A stretch of DNA of 64,000 nt from Massilia sp. Se16.2.3 (GCF_014171595.1 NZ_CP050451.1:4216001-4280000), one strand, 5' to 3'; positions 27,639 to 41,683 are shown, counted from the stretch's first letter. Notes: generated by a model not told the origin, from the sequence alone. Program-made: numbers and translations.

Positions 27639-28878
27639 TCTGTGCTTTCAATGACGATTGATGCGCTTTCTCTTTGATGCGACGCTTGTTGTAATGGTCG
27701 GGCATCGTTGATATCGCTGACCACCGCATCAGAACTCTACGCCGTTGGGCTTCATCCGTGTCTAATACCCCATCTCTCTCGAACCCAAGTGATAAGATGT
27801 AGTTACATGTATGGCGGCACATTTGAGATGATAATTTTTTGGGTAGCGCGGGACACGACTCACGAATCTTCCGAAAAATATGTTGAAGTGCACTTTCTGT
27901 CAACGCTCCACCGCCTCGTGCCAAAAATAGAAATGGCATATCGTCTTGTGCTTGTGATTTTCGTAAATTTGGAGAAACTATATATTCGTAAGTTGCTGCC
28001 ATAAGGTCATGAGACAGCGGAATTTCACCTTCTATGGTTTTGACTTTTGCAGGCCGACGACGCTTATCTACCTTAGAATCTTGGCGCCTAAGAACCCGGA
28101 CGACGGCGCGCTGCCAATCGATATCTTCAAGTCTAATACCTAATAATTCGCCACGACGCAATCCCAAAAGGATGAGCCACTGCATAAGAAGAGCGTTGCG
28201 ATAGCGACCGAATTCATCTCGGAAGGGATTTTCGTCAGCCAGGGGGTCGGTAATGCGCCACAAGTCATTGATTTGCGACTCACTTAAGGAAGTGCTTTGT
28301 TCCTTCGGCTTGGGCCTTGCAGGAACCCTCGCATCAAACATCTCGAACGTGTGAACCCGTGCAGTCTCGAGTCGGAGGTATCGCTCGTTATCTCGGTCAA
28401 GCGAATATAGAGCACGCAGGGCTCTCTCGTTGACGTAGTCGCGTATGTAGGCAACTCGGTCGCGATAGGATGTTATCGCATCTCGCTTTGGGACTGTAGG
28501 AAGCTTTTGGTACAGCTTCATAATTTTCACATTGCGCCCATGCAACGCAACTTCCTTGACTTCCAGGAGCGGTAGGATACGCTCGAGCTTCTGTTTGCAA
28601 AGGTCAACTATTCTTTCAACTTCGAAAAGTAAGAGTAGTTTGCTTGATTTCAACCTCTCGGTCAGGTCAATATCGAGAATGCGGCAGGCCAGTTCTAACA
28701 CCATAATTGCACGCAAGTGTGCCTCTATGGTGTTTACGGCTAAGTGTCTGGACCGTAGATTCTTTAATGCGTATAAAGTCGGTTCAATGAGAGGGGCGCC
28801 GCTCTCGGAATCGACCAGTGAGACGAAATTCTCGCCCGACTGCAGTCGAAAATGACGAATACCAAACGGATTACGCAT
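27589..28878 (-). CDS. ginA: GinA-like tyrosine recombinase
   Basis: A 429-residue protein, first of the four-gene operon. Core: Arg in LGLRRGELLGIRLEDID, Lys in AKVKTIEGEIPL, SSQMCRHTCNYILS in place of HxLRHT (the His is lost), and a Tyr in PDHYNKRR. An N-terminal SAM-like domain precedes it. Known: in GInts three such recombinases plus a small protein are all required for integration and excision. The start, ATG 28878, lies about 107 bp from the end of the chromosomal yiaA-like gene, which puts the attachment region just upstream. Confidence 0.85.
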   Translation of the reverse strand: MRNPFGIRHFRLQSGENFVSLVDSESGAPLIEPTLYALKNLRSRHLAVNTIEAHLRAIMVLELACRILDIDLTERLKSSKLLLLFEVERIVDLCKQKLERILPLLEVKEVALHGRNVKIMKLYQKLPTVPKRDAITSYRDRVAYIRDYVNERALRALYSLDRDNERYLRLETARVHTFEMFDARVPARPKPKEQSTSLSESQINDLWRITDPLADENPFRDEFGRYRNALLMQWLILLGLRRGELLGIRLEDIDWQRAVVRVLRRQDSKVDKRRRPAKVKTIEGEIPLSHDLMAATYEYIVSPNLRKSQAQDDMPFLFLARGGGALTESALQHIFRKIRESCPALPKKLSSQMCRHTCNYILSLGFERDGVLDTDEAQRRRVLMRWSAISTMPDHYNKRRIKEKAHQSSLKAQNEQYAKRHTSKHDGIK

Positions 28879-28934
28879 TTGTTTACACTTCTCTGCAATG
28901 ACACCATTGCACAGTGCGCTATTTACATTTTTTT

Positions 28935-29012
28935 GTCAAGCTCGATATTTTCCAGCTGTTTGCCTATGAGAAATTTAAGGTTGTTTACGGTTTATTCAAT
29001 ATGATGCTTGAC
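28935..29012. other. Candidate GInt attachment region with inverted arms
   Basis: GTCAAGCTCGATATT (28935-28949) and, inverted, GTCAAGCATCATATT (28998-29012) match at 12 of 15 positions and flank about 48 bp of AT-rich DNA. One arm lies in the last codons of the yiaA-like gene. TTGTTTAC also occurs twice in direct orientation (28879 and 28981). Composition changes from AT-rich to GC-rich right here. This is a reasonable place for the recombinase binding sites and crossover, but the partner end is outside the window. Confidence 0.5.
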
Positions 29013-29377
29013 TTCTGCACGGCGACCACGGCGAACAGGCTCAGCACGAAGGACATCGCATAGAAACCCTTTTCGCTCGGCGCCAGCGTCGCGTTCCACA
29101 GGCCGACCGTCAGCAGCGCGATGACGGCGAACAGCGAAAACCAGCACAGGCCGAAATACAGACCCGTCACGGGAATGCCCTCGCTGCGGTCGCGCACCGA
29201 TTTCTGCAGCGAGATCGCGGCGAACAAACCGTAGAGCAGCAGCGACAGGTAATAGCCCTTTTCGTTGAGCTGCATCTGGGCATTCCACAGTCCCCACAGG
29301 AAGGCAGCCGCGCCGATGATCAGCGCACCCCAGGAAGCACCCACGAAAGCAGCGGTCGGTCGTTGAACGGTAGTCAC
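28985..29377 (-). CDS. YiaA/YiaB-type two-helix membrane protein with island-altered C-terminus
   Basis: A 130-residue protein with four membrane segments arranged as two repeats (GALIIGAAAFLWGLWNAQMQ and SLFAVIALLTVGLWNATLAP, each followed by EKGYY or EKGFY). This is the YiaAB pattern. GTG 29377 is taken as the start because GGAG lies six bases upstream. The last residues (SSIILNKP) are coded by AT-rich DNA unlike the rest, so the island probably replaced the original C-terminus. The gene is still full length by domain content. Function unknown. Confidence 0.8.
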   Translation of the reverse strand: MTTVQRPTAAFVGASWGALIIGAAAFLWGLWNAQMQLNEKGYYLSLLLYGLFAAISLQKSVRDRSEGIPVTGLYFGLCWFSLFAVIALLTVGLWNATLAPSEKGFYAMSFVLSLFAVVAVQKSSIILNKP

Positions 29378-29552
29378 AGCGGGCTCCAAGAAGTTTGTTC
29401 GCGGAAAGTTTACCACTAGTAAGTCTCAAGGAGTCGTAAATCGGTATGCATGCCCTGTCCGCTCAAGCGGTCGCGGTGGACAGGACCGGTGGGATCGCCG
29501 GGCGATACCGGCGCCAGGGCCAGGCCGATCTGCGCGGGCTTTCCCTATGAAA

Positions 29553-29939
29553 CTAGCCGCGCAAGGCGCGCCAGGTGGCGAAGCCGGCGACGCACAGGAC
29601 AAGCGAACCGACCAGGTGCAGCAGCGTATGCGCGAGCGCCCAGCCGTAGGCGCCGCGTTGCATAAGTACTACTGATTCGCCTGAAAAACTCGAAAAGGTC
29701 GTCAAACCGCCGAGAAAGCCCGTGACGATGAAGAGGCGCCACTCGGGCGCGATGTGCGGGTTGCCCGAGAAAAAGCCGAGGGCGATGCCGATCAGGTAGC
29801 CGCCGATCAGGTTCGCGGCCAGCGTGCCCCCCTGCAGCTGGGCGTGCGCGTTCGTCAGCCAGTTGCCGAGGCCCCAGCGCAGCCAGGCGCCGATCGCCGC
29901 GCCGGCGCCCACCGCCAGCCAGTTCAAGCCTGGACCCAC
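29553..29939 (-). CDS. crcB: CrcB/Fluc fluoride channel
   Basis: A 128-residue protein with four membrane segments. Fluc signatures are GAAIGAWLRWGLG, LAANLIGGYLIGIALGF and GFLGGLTTFSSFSGE (the Phe/Ser fluoride track). Fluc channels export fluoride as dimers. It overlaps the end of moaE: a GTG start at 29939 is used here, but a TTG at 29927 (giving LNWLAVG) would overlap the moaE stop more neatly. No fluoride riboswitch is expected inside moaE and none was seen. Confidence 0.9.
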   Translation of the reverse strand: MGPGLNWLAVGAGAAIGAWLRWGLGNWLTNAHAQLQGGTLAANLIGGYLIGIALGFFSGNPHIAPEWRLFIVTGFLGGLTTFSSFSGESVVLMQRGAYGWALAHTLLHLVGSLVLCVAGFATWRALRG

Positions 29940-30442
29940 TTCGCCTTGGCGCTGTCGTCGCTGATGCGGGCATCGACCCAGCGCGCACCCTCTGGCGTCT
30001 GTTCCTTCTTCCAGAATGGCGCGTCGGTCTTGAGGTAGTCGATGATGAACTCGCAGGCGGCAAAGGCCTCGCCGCGGTGGGCGGCGCTGCAGGCAACGAG
30101 GACGATCTGCTCCATGGGCTTCAGCGGGCCGACGCGGTGGATCACCAGGGCCTTGTAGAGCGGCCAGCGCGCATGCGCCTGCGCCACGATGTCTTCCAGC
30201 GCACGCTCCGTCATGCCCGGATAGTGCTCGAGTTCCATCTCGGCGACCTGGGAACCTTCGTTCATGTCGCGCACGGTGCCGACGAAACTGACGACCGCGC
30301 CGACGCGGGCGTCGTTCTCGCGCAGGCGCGCCAGCTCCTGGCCGAGGTCGAAGTCGGCGCTCTGGACGCGCACCTGGCCCGTTTGCCCGCTTGAAGGCGC
30401 GATCGCCTGCGCAATCACCTGCGCACCCACTGGCGCGCTCAC
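29924..30442 (-). CDS. moaE: Molybdopterin synthase catalytic subunit MoaE
   Basis: A 172-residue protein. The MoaE core is clear: GAVVSFVGTVRDMNEGSQVA, LEHYPGMTERALEDI, HRVGPLKPMEQIVLV, AAHRGEAFAAC, and the catalytic Lys region FWKKEQTPEG. GTG 30442 overlaps the stop of the upstream gene and adds about 23 residues before the normal start; a GTG at 30373 would give the usual length. MoaD and other moa genes are not in view. MoaE transfers sulfur from MoaD to precursor Z to make molybdopterin. Confidence 0.9.
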   Translation of the reverse strand: MSAPVGAQVIAQAIAPSSGQTGQVRVQSADFDLGQELARLRENDARVGAVVSFVGTVRDMNEGSQVAEMELEHYPGMTERALEDIVAQAHARWPLYKALVIHRVGPLKPMEQIVLVACSAAHRGEAFAACEFIIDYLKTDAPFWKKEQTPEGARWVDARISDDSAKAKWVQA

Positions 30443-33211
30443 CTGGCCTCGCCCGCCGTGCGCATCACGAGCTGCTCGACGCGCATGGCAGTGCGCTCGT
30501 CGGCCAGGGCCGGCAGCGCGCACAGGCTGCGCAAGCCCTGCGCGGCCGCACCCTGTCCTGCGCCCTGTCCTGCGCCCTGCCCGACTCCCTTGCCCGCGCC
30601 TTTGCCACTGTCCTTGCCGCCTGCTTTCAGCGTCGATTGCAGGGCCTCGACCTGGAGCCGCAAGCGGTCGCGCGCGAATTCGGCGCCGCTGTCGATGCCT
30701 GCCGCGACTTCCTGGCGCAGCAATTCGTTGAGGAGGGTCGTGCGGTTCGCTTCGAGCAGGCGGGCGTAGGCGCCGCGGTCGCCGTCCGTGGCATGCAAGG
30801 CGGCCTCGAAACGGGCGTCGAGTACCGTGTCGTACTCGGCACCGGCAGGCACCAGGGCGGCCCAGCGCTGGCGCCACTCGCCGGCATCGAGCACCACGTC
30901 CTGGCGCGCCAGTGCGTCTTCCAGCGCCTGGCAGGTGCGCAGCTTGTCGCGTACGGCGCCGGCAACAAGCATGCCGGCGGCGCGACGGGCCAGGTCGGCG
31001 TGGTGCTGCACCTTGGCCACGGCCTCGTGGTAGCGCTTCTCGACGCGCGCCTCGTGGGCCCGCGGTACCGGGCCGATCGCCTGCCATTCGGCCGCCGCCT
31101 CGCGCAGCAGCTTGCCGGCGCTGGCGGGGGTGGCGTCAGGCGCGGCCGCTTCCAGCCGGGCGCTGATCGCCTCTTTCGCCGTCTCGTGGGCGCGCCGCTC
31201 ATTGTCCGCCGCGTGCGCGCTCTCCTTGCGCCGCGCGAACAGATCGTCGCAGGCGGCGCGGAAACGCTGCCACAAGGCCTGCTCGGCCTTGCGTTCGAGC
31301 GGAAGCGCGCGCGCATGTTCCTGCCAGCGGGCCTGGATGTCGCGCAGGCGGTCGACGGCGTGGCGGTCGTGCGGGTCGAGCGCCGCGACTTCCTCGATCA
31401 GGCGTTCGCGCCCGCTCACTTCCATCTTGCGCTGCTCTTCGAGCGGTCCCTGCAGGGTTGTGAGCGCGGCACCGAAGCGCTGGTCGAGACGCTTCTTGTC
31501 CTTGCGGTCGATGGCGCCCAGGTGGCTCCAGGCCAGGCGCAGGCGCTGCACCGTGCCGGCCACGTGCTTCCAGTCGGCTTCGCCGGACTGCAGGCGCGCG
31601 ATCTCGGCCTCGGCTTCCTGCACCAGCGCCTCGCCGCGCGCGGCATTCGCGTGGCGCTCGTCGGCCAGGTGGCGGAAGTGTGCGGCGGCCGGGGCGTAGG
31701 CGGCGCTGCAGGCGCGGTCGAAGCGCTCCCACAGGCTTTTCGGCGCCGCCCCGGACAGGCTGTCGAGCGCCTTCCAGCGCTCGCGCATGCTGCCCACTTT
31801 CTTGGCCAGTTCCGCCATCGGCAGGTTCTGGGTCGTCAGGCCTTCGACCGTCTTGATGAGCTCTTCGCGCGAGACGTTGCCGCCCCAGCGCGCCCAGTCG
31901 GACAGGCGTTTCAGTTCCGCGCGCAGCTGGGCCAGGCGGTCGGCCTGGGCGGCCGTCAGGCGCATGCCCGTGCCCTTGGTCTCCTTCAGTGACTTGTCGA
32001 GCTCGGCCGCGGTGCCGAGCGAGCCCTGCTGGAGGGCCGCTTCCAGCGCGTCCATCATGTCGATGAAGCCCCTGGTCGGCGCCTTTTGGTGGACGGGCGG
32101 GCCCGGCGGCGTGGCGGCCATCTGCAGTGCCCTCGCTCTCCGGATGGTCCGGCGCTGGGGTGTGCCCGGCATCCGGCCCTTTCTGCCGGCCGCCGTGGGC
32201 GGCACCCGGAGCGTGCGTGACCGGCGCGGGTTCGCGCTTGCGCACCGGTTGCGGCAGGCTGGCCAGCAGCGCATCGAAGCGTGCCTGCAGCGCGGCGGCG
32301 GCGGCCGCGGCAACATCGGCCGGCGGTGCCGGCAGCTTTTGCCAGGCCTTGCGCAGGTTGTCGGCATGCAGTTCGGCTGGAGGCTGGGCCTGCCATTCGG
32401 CCAGCAGGGCCTCGCGTGCGGCCAGCGCCGCCCCGGCCTGTTCGAGCGTGGCCAGGCTGGCATGCAGGCGTGCGTGCTCGGCGGCGAATTCCGCCACCAG
32501 CGCGCGCGGCAGCGAGGCGTGTTCGGGCGCGGCCAGCGCAGCTTCCTGCTCCTGCCCCATGCGTTCCAGGCTGGCCGCCAGCTCGGCGGCATTCAACCCG
32601 GCCGTTTCCAGGCGGCGCAGCGCCGCCAGGCGGTCGATCATGGCGCGCTGCAATTGCACTTGCGTTTCCAGGCGGGTGCCGAGCCGGGCGCGCACGGCGG
32701 CGAAAGCCTCGGCCAGCTCCGGCGCCTTGATGACCGACCATTTACGGTCGAGGTCGGCGACCTGGTTCGGCGTCAGGTGCGCGTCGCCTTCGAGTGCCTG
32801 CGCGCTGTCGAGCACGGCCTGGCCACGGGCGAGCTCGGCGTCGTGGTGGCGCAGGGCATCGAGCCGTGCCTGGGTCAGCTTGGCGACGCGGCGGTCGAGG
32901 TTGCGCATGGCCGTGTGCACGCGTTCGAGCGCTTCGCGGCTGTGCAGGTGCTCGGCCGCGGCCAGGCGCAGCTCGGAAAAATCGGCGTGCAGGATGAATT
33001 CGACAGCGCGCATTTCGTCGCCGCCGAGCGACTTGAGCTGTTCGGCCTGCTGCTCGCGCTTGCGGGTGTTCGCGGCGGCACCGGCGGCACCGGTGCCGGT
33101 GCCGGCTGACGGGGCGTTCGCTCCGCCCGCGCCGGATCCTGGGCCGTCCGCTTGCGCACCCCGCCCTTCGCCGGACTTGCCGCCCTGGCGCTTGAATAGG
33201 AATTCGAACAT
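30439..33211 (-). pseudogene. DUF349 helical-repeat protein, one frame break
   Basis: Starting MFEFLFKRQGGKSGEGRG at 33211, the frame runs to about 32130. The protein continues in another frame (MAATPPGPPVHQKAPTRGFI...) to the stop at 30439. Together they give about 920 residues of long helices with repeated DUF349 units (for example WERFDRACSAAYAPAAAHFR and LWQRFRAACDDLFARRKESA). DUF349 proteins are coiled-coil proteins of unclear role in betaproteobacteria. The single-base break sits near GAGGGCACTGCAG, so a sequencing indel is as likely as real decay. The end is a Gly/Lys/Gln repeat tail. Confidence 0.75.
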
Positions 33212-33388
33212 GATGAAATCGCGCTTCCAAAACCCCCATCATAACAAAGAAACATGGCGGCTTTTCTGGCGCGCCCGGCAGGCGCGCGGGACGCGGGTCG
33301 TACCCGGCAACGCGGTCCGCCAGCAAACCGTCCACGCACCGCGCCGCGGCAGCTTGCCGGGGCAATCCACGCCGGCAAGGCGCGCCGG

Positions 33389-33977
33389 TCAGTGCGCGTA
33401 GACGGGTGGCCCCTGCCTGCGTGCGTGTTCGCTGCTGCGCGGCCCGGGCCGCAGGGGGCGGCTCGCGGCTGCGGCGTTCCTCGCGGTAGGCCTCGTGCGC
33501 GAGCATCTGGTTGGCAACCGCAAACCAGGTTTCGCCCGCAATGGCCGCCCGGGCGACCGGGAACAGTTCGCGCTCCTCGCGCTCGAAGCGCTGCGTCAGG
33601 GCGGCGCAGAACCGTTCGACGGCGGCGCAGAAGGCGTCCACTGTCTCTTCGTCGTCGATGCCCTCTTCCTGCAGGCGGCAGGCGTCGCCCAGGGCGTCGG
33701 CGGCGCAGCGGCTGAGCATGTCGAGCTCGCGCAGCAGGGGGTCGGCATCCGGGCCGCTACCGCGCAGCGCCGGCAGCAGGAAGGTATCGAGCTTGCGGCG
33801 CAGGCTGCCTTCATACAGGCGACGCAGGGTATCGCATACATATTCCGCCTGGCCATGGGTCAGCGCAGTCTGGCGGGCATAGGCTTTCTGGACGAGCTGG
33901 TGCACGGCATGCAGGCTGACGCGCAGGTTTGTCTGCTCGACAGACAGCGCAACGAGCGTATAGGTCGCGGTAAGCAT
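33389..33977 (-). pseudogene. Hemerythrin-like protein, likely frame break near its end
   Basis: From ATG 33977 (GGAGAC upstream) a helical protein of about 190 residues runs: LHAVHQLVQKAYARQTALTH, then YEGSLRRKLDTFLLPALRG, then QRFEREERELFPVARAAI and NQMLAHEAYREER. It looks like a four-helix hemerythrin-type or related metal-binding protein. The frame then runs on without a stop into the next gene. A one-base shift would end it at TGA 33389 with PVYAH. The length from start to that stop is one base off a multiple of three. The 240 bp upstream hold no gene I can see. Confidence 0.5.
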
Positions 33978-34220
33978 TCGGTCTCCTCTCGGTGTCGCCA
34001 ACGCAGGAGCATGCTCCGCGTACATACGCGGGAAGCGCCTGGCTGGACATACTGGTTTTGGTGAGGCTGAATGTATTGTGTCGTTCTCATCAGCCCGAAG
34101 GAACTAGTAGTTTAGGGAGCCACCGTGATGCAGGTTTGATATATCGCAAACGCGTGGGAGTCCCTGGCGACGTGCGGGTCAACCGCCCTGCATGCGCTGC
34201 GTTGCTTTTTGTCTTGTCTC

Positions 34221-35200
34221 TTACCAGACGGCGCGGTGGTCCTCGGCCAGGCCGCACAGGTCGCTGACCGGATGGCGCGGGCCGTCAGCCCGCACGCGCA
34301 CCCAGCCGTCGAAGCGGCCGATTCCCCGGCGCAAGCGGCTGCTCGCGACCACCAGGTGCTTGTCATCGTGGCGCATTCCCTCAGGCACGAAGCGCAGCGC
34401 CAACAAGCCGTCCTCCGTGTCGAGTTGCCAGGCGCCGCTCGCCTCGACGGCGATCCGCACCGCCCCCAGCGGGATCAGTTCGCCATCGAGCCAGAGTGCG
34501 TTCTCGGCGTCGCCAAAATAGCCTGTTTGCAAGTTAAAACCGAGCCGCGGCCCATGCGCCGAGATCCAGCGCCAGTGCGTCTGCCGCCCCAGCAGGCCAT
34601 TCGAATAATCGTAGCTGGCGGTGCCGCCATCCAACCGGTAGTGGCGCCCGCCCGCTTCCAGCCTGCCCTCCAAGGCCAGGCCGGGCGACTTCTGGGTGCT
34701 GTGGACGGCGCCGCCGTCCAGTGTCGGCCCGACCGCCAGCAGGCGCGGCCCCTCGCCTGCGTAGCGGGCGTCGATGCGCATGCCGCCGGCGCGCACCTGC
34801 AGCCGGTGCCCGTGTGCGCCATCCGCGTCGATGACGATGCGCCGCCCCGGCAATGCGAAGCGCGCGCCTTCCATTGCCGTGTGTCCGACGCTGGCCGTCA
34901 AGCCCGGAAGGCCGAGCGGCGAGAACGCATCAGGAAAGCGCCCGTGGCGCGGTCGAACACATAGGCAAAGGCCGTGTTGCTCCAGCCGATGTCGACCACC
35001 GCCACGGCGCAGAACACCTCCTCGGTCGCCAGCGCCACGAAATGCCAGCGCTTGTGGTGCAGGCGCCGCCACAGGGCGCCGCGTGCGTGTGGCGCTGCCA
35101 GGTGCGTCCAGCCGGGTGCGCCGGCCAGGCCCCGGAACCGCCCGCACAGCGGCAGGCCGTCGCTGCCGACCACATCGACCGGGGCCGGCGCCAGGCTCAT
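34221..35200 (-). pseudogene. DUF2804 protein, one frame break
   Basis: ATG 35200 overlaps the stop of the YcaQ-like gene. The first part (DGLPLCGRFRGLAGAPGWTH, then HHKRWHFVALATEEVFCAVA) runs to about 34925. It continues in the next frame as DAFSPLGLPGLTASVGHT to the stop at 34221. The second half has the DUF2804 core (SYDYSNGLLGRQTHWRWIS, LQTGYFGDAENALWLDGEL). Function is unknown. The break is CTGATG where CTGGATG would restore the frame, so a lost G is the simple explanation. Confidence 0.75.
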
Positions 35201-36437
35201 GCCGCCTCGGTCTCGCCAGCCAGCGGGGCCAACCGTCTAGCCAGTCCAAGCGGCTCGGTGCGCTGAACCAGTACTTGCGGGCAGCCGTGCCAGCGGGCGC
35301 AGCGCGCCAGCGCCGCGGCCACGTCGCGCAGCAAGGCATCCGTGAGTCGCAGGCCGGGCTCGAACCAGGCATCTTGACTTCGAACACGCCGCCGGCGCGG
35401 TGGGCCTTGGCATCGATGCGGCCGACCAGCTGGCCGCGGCGCAGCAGCGGCAGCGTGAAGTAGCCGTGGCGGCGCCTGGCGGCCGGCGTGTAGCACTCGA
35501 GCCGGTAATCGAAATCGAACAGTTCGAGCGCGCGGCGCCGGTCCCACACGACCGGGTCGAAAGGCGACAGGATCGTGGTCAAGGTCGGCGCCAGCTTGCC
35601 CTGCTCGGCCTGGCGCGCCAGCTCCAGGTGGCCCGGATGAACGTACAGCGGCTCGTTCCAGCCCTCCACCCGCACGGGCAGCAGCAGGCCTTCGTCCGCC
35701 AGCGCGGCCAGGTCGACATGCGGGCGGCGGGTGCGGTGATAGTCGGGCACCCAGGCCGCGCGCGCCACGCCGAGCGTCTTGACCGTCTGCAGTGCAAAAG
35801 TGCGGCGCACCTCCGCCAGCGCGGGCATGCGCGCATCGTCCCAGCCCGGCAGCACGCGTTCGGCCAGGTCGTAGACGCGCTGGAAATTGTGGCGGCGCGC
35901 GATCATCAGCGCCCCCGACGTGAATAGCACCTCGAGCGAGCGCTTTTCCGGCTTCCATTCCCACCAGCCGTTGGCCTTGCCATCGGTGCGTTCGAAATCC
36001 GACGAGCGCACTGGCCCGTGGGTGCGCACATGCGCCAGCAGCGCCGCCACCTCGCCCGCGCGTTCGCGCATCCAGGTGGCCGAATACTTCCAGCCCATCG
36101 CAGCCGGGTCGAGCATGCGGTGGCGATACAGGCCGTAATCCTCGACGGGAACGAAACAGGCCTCGTGCGCCCAGTACTCGAACAGCTTTCCTTCAGCCAG
36201 CAGTTCGTCGAGCCAGGCGGGCTGGTAATCGCCCAGCCGGCTCCACAGCACCAGGTAAGGGCTGCGCGCGACGACGTGGATGGTGTCGATCTGCAACATG
36301 ACCATGCGGCGGATGGCATCGAGCACATCGGACCTGGTGGCCTTGCGCCGGCGCGGCTGCAACAGGCCCTGGGCGGCCAGGTGCAGGGCCCTGGCGTCCG
36401 CTTTTGACAGGTGCAACTGGTTCTCGTAAATACTCAT
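35197..36437 (-). pseudogene. YcaQ-like winged-helix DNA glycosylase, one frame break
   Basis: A protein of about 413 residues from ATG 36437: LSKADARALHLAAQGLLQPR, then IRRMVMLQIDTIHVVARSPY, EYWAHEACFVPVEDYGLYRH and RRRALELFDFDYRLECYTPA. This is the YcaQ/winged-helix family, whose E. coli member unhooks interstrand crosslinks. The frame breaks near 35370 after GGVFEVK and resumes as AWFEPGLRLTDALLRD, ending at 35197. A missing G in AAGGATGCC would explain it. It is transcribed divergently from sbcD. Confidence 0.8.
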
Positions 36438-36566
36438 GCAAATATTCTAATGACGAATCGGCATCCGCCGCACATCGATGCCGGAAATTTTTTGAAGCGG
36501 CCCGGCAGCTGCGCTATAGTGCAGCCGAAGCATCCCATCCCTCACAAGACCCGAACGCGATCCTCC

Positions 36567-37804
36567 ATGCGGCTGTTGCACACTTCCGACTGGCACCTTG
36601 GCCAGACCCTGCACAACTACGACCGGACCTACGAACACCAGTGCTTCCTCGACTGGCTGCTCGATACCATCGTGCAGGAAGAAGCCGACGCGCTGCTGAT
36701 CGCGGGCGATATCTTCGACAACGCCAATCCCTCGTCCGCCGCCCAGCGCCAGCTCTACCGTTTCCTGCAGCAGGCGAAAACGCGCGCGCCGCGGCTGCAG
36801 ATTGTCGTCATCGCCGGCAACCACGATTCGCCTGGCCGGCTGGAAGCGCCCGGCCCGCTGCTGGAAGCGCATGGCACCATCGTGATCGGCAACGTCGTGC
36901 GCGGCCCGGACGGCACGATCGACCTCGAGCGCCTGGTGGTGCCCCTGAGGGACAAGATGGGCGAGGTCAAGGCCTGGTGCCTGGGCGTGCCTTTCCTGCG
37001 CCCGGGCGACGTCCCGCGGCCGGATACCGAAGGCGACGCCTACCTGAACGGCATCGCCCTGCTCTACCGCCAGGCCTTTGAACGCGCGAAGGCGCGGCGC
37101 CACCCCGGCCAGGCGATCCTGGCCATGGGCCATTGCCACATGGTCGATGGCCAGTCCTCGATCGACTCCGAGCGGCGCATCGTCATCGGCGGCACCGAGG
37201 CGCTGCCTGCTTCGATCTTCGATCCCGAAATCGCCTATGCCGCGCTCGGCCACCTGCACCTGGCCCAGCGCGTCTGGAAAAAGGACCACCTGCGCTATTC
37301 CGGCAGCCCCCTGCCGCTGTCGTTCTCGGAGATCGGTTACCAGCACCAGGTGCTGCGCATCGACCTCGATGGACCGGTGGCAAAGGAGGTCACGCCGCTG
37401 TTCGTGCCGCGCGCGGTCGAGCTGCTGCGCGTGCCGCCCAAGCCCGCTCCCTCTGCCCGAGGTGCTGGGAGCGCTCGACGCCCTCGAGCTCGATCCCGAC
37501 CTGCCGCCGCAATGCTGGCCCTACCGGAAGTGCGGGTGCTGCTCGACGGCCCCGAGCCGGGCCTGCGCGCGCAGGTGGAGGCCGCGATTGCGGGCAAGCC
37601 GGTGCGCCTGGCGAAGATCGAACCGACCCGTAAAGTCGTCACGCGCGCGGATGGCGCCGACGCATTGACGCTCGACCAGTTGGCCCAGCTGCAGCCGGAC
37701 GACATCTTTCGCCGCCTGTGGCAGCAGCGCTTCGGCGAAGACGCGCCGATTGATCAGCTGACGGCCTTTGCCGAACTGATGCTGCCCGGCGACACGGAGC
37801 GCGC

Positions 37805-37808
<4 letters not shown>
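36567..37808 (+). CDS. sbcD: Exonuclease subunit SbcD (two compensating frame shifts)
   Basis: A protein of about 414 residues from ATG 36567. It has the metallophosphatase motifs LHTSDWHLGQTL, AGDIFDNANPS, VIAGNHDSPGR, GHCHMVDG and YAALGHLHLAQRV. SbcD is the nuclease of the SbcCD complex, which cuts hairpins and protein-blocked ends. Between about 37445 and 37527 the real frame seems to be another one (LPEVLGALDALELDPDLPPQ) than the open frame, which means two opposite indels. The stop overlaps the sbcC start by four bases. Confidence 0.88.
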
Positions 37809-41565
<3,757 letters not shown>

Positions 41566-41683
41566 GCGGCGGCAGGCACTTCTTTTCTTGCCAAGTTGGC
41601 AAGTTCGGTCGTACACTGGCCCGCGCCTTCGTCGCGTTGCCGGCATCCGACCGGCCGTCGCAGGCTTTTCTTGAACCTGCCCA

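Larger units (their letters stand above)
1..29012. mobile_element. GInt-type genomic island carrying copper-resistance cargo (left end outside window)
   Basis: Seen: four overlapping minus-strand genes at 23340-28878 encode three divergent tyrosine recombinases and a small coiled-coil protein. They lie at the right edge of a lower-GC segment and read inward over the copper genes. Immediately right of them a very GC-rich chromosomal segment begins inside the 3' end of a yiaA-like gene. Known: GInts are islands with a ginABCD operon at one end, a cargo region of a few to tens of kb, and an AT-rich far end; they integrate site-specifically with imperfect direct repeats. Inference: this is a GInt of at least 29 kb whose distal end and second repeat lie left of position 1. 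The right boundary is placed by sequence composition and is uncertain by some tens of bases. Confidence 0.75.

Noticed and set aside
23340..28878. Reading the recombinase cluster as a RIT element or Tn554-like transposon
   Set aside because: RIT elements have three recombinases without the fourth small gene and little cargo; Tn554 has two recombinases plus TnpC. Four overlapping genes with large inward cargo fit GInt better.
1..29012. The low-GC region as a prophage or an integrative conjugative element
   Set aside because: No capsid, terminase, portal, relaxase or type IV secretion genes are seen.
30391..33109. Long plus-strand frames opposite the DUF349 gene
   Set aside because: They have no motifs and a GC-shadow composition; the minus strand has the repeated DUF349 units.
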